From Prevotella sp. UBA3776 (lineage in GTDB: Bacteria; Bacteroidota; Bacteroidia; Bacteroidales; Bacteroidaceae), in assembly GCA_002369515.1 (NCBI GenBank), contig DFFM01000022.1:1-5733 (forward strand): a DNA stretch of 5,733 nt. The letters are read 5' to 3'. The notes under the pieces are model-generated. The model did not search any database. It worked only from the letters and a program-made list of their open reading frames with translations, and had not been told where the DNA came from. The translations under genes and the position numbers were made by a program. Of the stretch, positions 4,122 through 5,733 are shown piece by piece; positions within the stretch are counted from its first letter, which is position 1, and each line of letters starts with the position of its first letter.

Positions 4122-5459
4122 TTAGACGATGCCCTGTGCCATCATGGCGTGTGCCACTTTCATGAATCCGGCAACGTTGGCACCCTTCACGTAGTTGATG
4201 TATCCATCTTCACGTCCGTACTTCACGCACTGCTCGTGGATGCCTGCCATGATTTGGTGGAGTTTCTGGTCCACTTCCTCGGCTGTCCACGCCATTCGCA
4301 TGGAGTTCTGTGTCATTTCCAGACCCGATGTGGCCACGCCACCGGCGTTGACGGCCTTGCCCGGAGCGAAGAGCTGTCCGGCAGCGATGAACTTGTTCAC
4401 AGCCTCGGCTGTGCAGCCCATGTTGGACACTTCGGCTACGCAGAGCGGTTTGTTGGCCAGGATGGCGTCGGCGTCGTTGCCATTGAGCTCGTTCTGAGTG
4501 GCGCAGGGCAGATAGATGTCGGCCTTCTGCTCCCAAGGCTTCTTGTTGGGGAAGAAGGTAGAGCCTTCGAACTCCTCGGCGTAGGGAGCGCACACGTCGT
4601 TGCCGCTGGCGCGCAGTTCGAGCATGTACTCTATCTTCTCTGCGTCGAGTCCGGCGGGGTCGTAGATGTATCCGTCGGGTCCGCTGATGGTGATGACCTT
4701 GGCTCCCAGTTCAGTGGCTTTCTTGGCAGCTCCCCAAGCCACGTTGCCGAAGCCCGAGAGAGCAACGGTCTTGCCCTTGATGTCGAGTCCGTGGGTGGTC
4801 AGCATGTGGTTGACGAAGTAGAGCGCACCGAATCCTGTAGCCTCGGGACGCAGGATAGAGCCGCCCCACTCAAGTCCCTTGCCTGTGAGGGTGGCTCCGT
4901 GGAACTGGCTCGTGAGTTTCTTGTACATGCCGAAGAGGTAGCCAATTTCGCGGCCGCCCACTCCGATGTCGCCAGCCGGCACGTCCATGTCGGGACCTAT
5001 CACTTTGTAGAGCTCGGTCATGAAAGCCTGGCAGAAGCGCATGATTTCGGCATCGCTCTTGCCTCTCGGTGCGAAGTCCGATCCGCCCTTGCCACCGCCC
5101 ATGGGGAGTGTGGTGAGGGCGTTCTTGAATGTCTGCTCGAATCCCAGGAACTTCAGTATGGAGAGGTTCACCGACGGGTGGAAGCGCAGACCGCCTTTAT
5201 ATGGGCCGATGGCGCTGTTGAACTGTACGCGGTAGCCAATGTTCACCTGCACTTCGCCCTTGTCGTCCACCCAGGGCACACGGAACGTCACGATTCGCTC
5301 CGGCTCAACAATGCGCTCAACGATTTTTGCCTTTTCGAATTCGGGGTGCTGGTTGTAAACGTCCTTGATGGACTCGAGCACCTCGCGCACGGCTTGTAAG
5401 AATTCCAATTCTCCTGGATGCTTTGCCTCCAGGTGTTGCATGATTTTTTCAACTTCCAT
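4122..5459 (-). CDS. gdhA: Glutamate dehydrogenase, hexameric type
   Basis: The enzyme interconverts 2-oxoglutarate plus ammonia and glutamate in the cytoplasm, linking ammonia assimilation or amino-acid use to the central carbon pool. It has 445 residues, the usual length of the small hexameric family. The N-terminal substrate domain contains [11 protein letters not shown] (85-95), the active-site signature [14 protein letters not shown] with catalytic Lys124, and PAGDIGVGG with catalytic Asp164. The Rossmann coenzyme domain has [11 protein letters not shown] (235-245) and [13 protein letters not shown], followed by CATQNEL and [15 protein letters not shown]. The coenzyme loop resembles the NAD-dependent Clostridium symbiosum enzyme. 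ATG 5459 is preferred over an in-frame TTG at 5507 because the latter lies inside the -7 promoter box and its extra residues do not look like the family. No Shine-Dalgarno sequence is seen. rlpA follows after 82 bases. Confidence 0.97.
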   Translation of the reverse strand: MEVEKIMQHLEAKHPGELEFLQAVREVLESIKDVYNQHPEFEKAKIVERIVEPERIVTFRVPWVDDKGEVQVNIGYRVQFNSAIGPYKGGLRFHPSVNLSILKFLGFEQTFKNALTTLPMGGGKGGSDFAPRGKSDAEIMRFCQAFMTELYKVIGPDMDVPAGDIGVGGREIGYLFGMYKKLTSQFHGATLTGKGLEWGGSILRPEATGFGALYFVNHMLTTHGLDIKGKTVALSGFGNVAWGAAKKATELGAKVITISGPDGYIYDPAGLDAEKIEYMLELRASGNDVCAPYAEEFEGSTFFPNKKPWEQKADIYLPCATQNELNGNDADAILANKPLCVAEVSNMGCTAEAVNKFIAAGQLFAPGKAVNAGGVATSGLEMTQNSMRMAWTAEEVDQKLHQIMAGIHEQCVKYGREDGYINYVKGANVAGFMKVAHAMMAQGIV

Positions 5460-5504
5460 AGTACAGATATTAGTTAGATTAACAATGTGTAAAAGATTGT
5501 GCCG

Positions 5505-5536
5505 CAAAAGTAGGAAAAATATGAGTAAGTTCCAAA
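5505..5536 (-). promoter_or_regulatory. Consensus Bacteroidota promoter of gdhA
   Basis: Read on the minus strand, TTTG (5533-5536), a spacer of exactly 20 bases, and TACTTTTG (5505-5512) match the -33/-7 consensus of the Bacteroidota primary sigma factor. The predicted transcript start is near 5498, leaving an AT-rich leader of about 40 bases before ATG 5459. This also settles the gdhA start. Confidence 0.85.
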
Positions 5537-5641
5537 CTTTTCTCCGATTATTTTTCCCATAGAGTTACGTTATGTTAAAATTGCCGTTTGTCATCTTGTT
5601 TGCACCAATGATTCCGTATCGTTGTCGGGATAATAATATTT

Positions 5642-5733
5642 ATGATTACCCTCAATCGTACCACCAAATCCTTTGTAGCTTTAAATATCCACATAGATGG
5701 AAAAATAACGCTCCGCGTCGTTCAAAAACCAAT
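5642..5733 (+). CDS. Start of an unidentified protein, cut by the window end
   Basis: ATG 5642 opens a frame of 30 codons that is still open at the last base. It reads MITLNRTTKSFVALNIHIDG, then KITLRVVQKP. It is divergent from gdhA, with 183 bases between the two start codons. The peptide alternates hydrophobic and polar residues as a beta sheet would, and has no signal peptide. In-frame stop TGA at 5609 excludes a start much further upstream. A weak -7-like TATCGTTG lies at 5617-5624 without a correctly spaced -33. I do not recognise the family, and a chance open frame of this length is possible. Confidence 0.35.
   Translation, partial: MITLNRTTKSFVALNIHIDGKITLRVVQKP

Noticed and set aside
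4149..5399. Plus-strand ORF of 416 codons opposite gdhA
   Set aside because: It lies entirely antisense to an unmistakable enzyme. Its His/Val/Leu/Ser-rich translation is what gdhA codons give in reverse, and no promoter is seen.
4122..5507. Longer gdhA form starting at TTG 5507
   Set aside because: The TTG is part of the -7 promoter box, so the transcript would start downstream of it. The family begins at the ATG 5459 equivalent.

Overview
The window looks like a chromosomal segment of a Bacteroidota organism, probably of the Bacteroidales/Prevotella type. The evidence is a clean Bacteroidota promoter upstream of the glutamate dehydrogenase gene (TTTG, 20 bases, TACTTTTG), two further TAnnTTTG -7 boxes, start codons mostly without Shine-Dalgarno sequences, and protein families typical of that phylum. 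Genus is an inference from style and is not proven here.

Layout. Bases 110-184 and 1876-2013 are the two halves of one small gene that would encode about 59 residues. It is split by a complete insertion sequence at 180-1864. The element has 13-bp perfect terminal inverted repeats, one intact DDE transposase of 518 residues (IS1634-like, within the broad IS4 group), and an unusually long 39-bp target duplication. Its left end carries a -7 promoter box that overlaps a terminator-type hairpin. A strong hairpin at 2033-2067 closes the small gene. Bases 2076-2320 have no established gene. They hold a hairpin, a -7 box, and a 31-codon ORF with two 19-bp direct repeats 24 bp apart.

Bases 2321-3223 encode a 300-residue lipoprotein with a glycine-zipper region, a Gly/Tyr/Asn-rich linker and a beta-rich C-terminal domain. 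It converges, stop codon against stop codon, with an RlpA-like double-psi beta-barrel protein on the minus strand (3224-4039). Upstream of that, also on the minus strand, lies a complete hexameric-type glutamate dehydrogenase, gdhA (4122-5459), with a full promoter at 5505-5536. A plus-strand ORF of unknown function starts at 5642 and runs off the end.

Functionally these are neighbours rather than one system. There is an ammonia/glutamate enzyme, two exported envelope proteins and a mobile-element insertion. No defence system, CRISPR array or RNA gene was seen. The most interesting parts are the long, in-frame target duplication that splits the small gene reversibly, the self-insulating left end of the IS, the repeat-bearing leader ORF, and several strong hairpins in or beside coding sequence.
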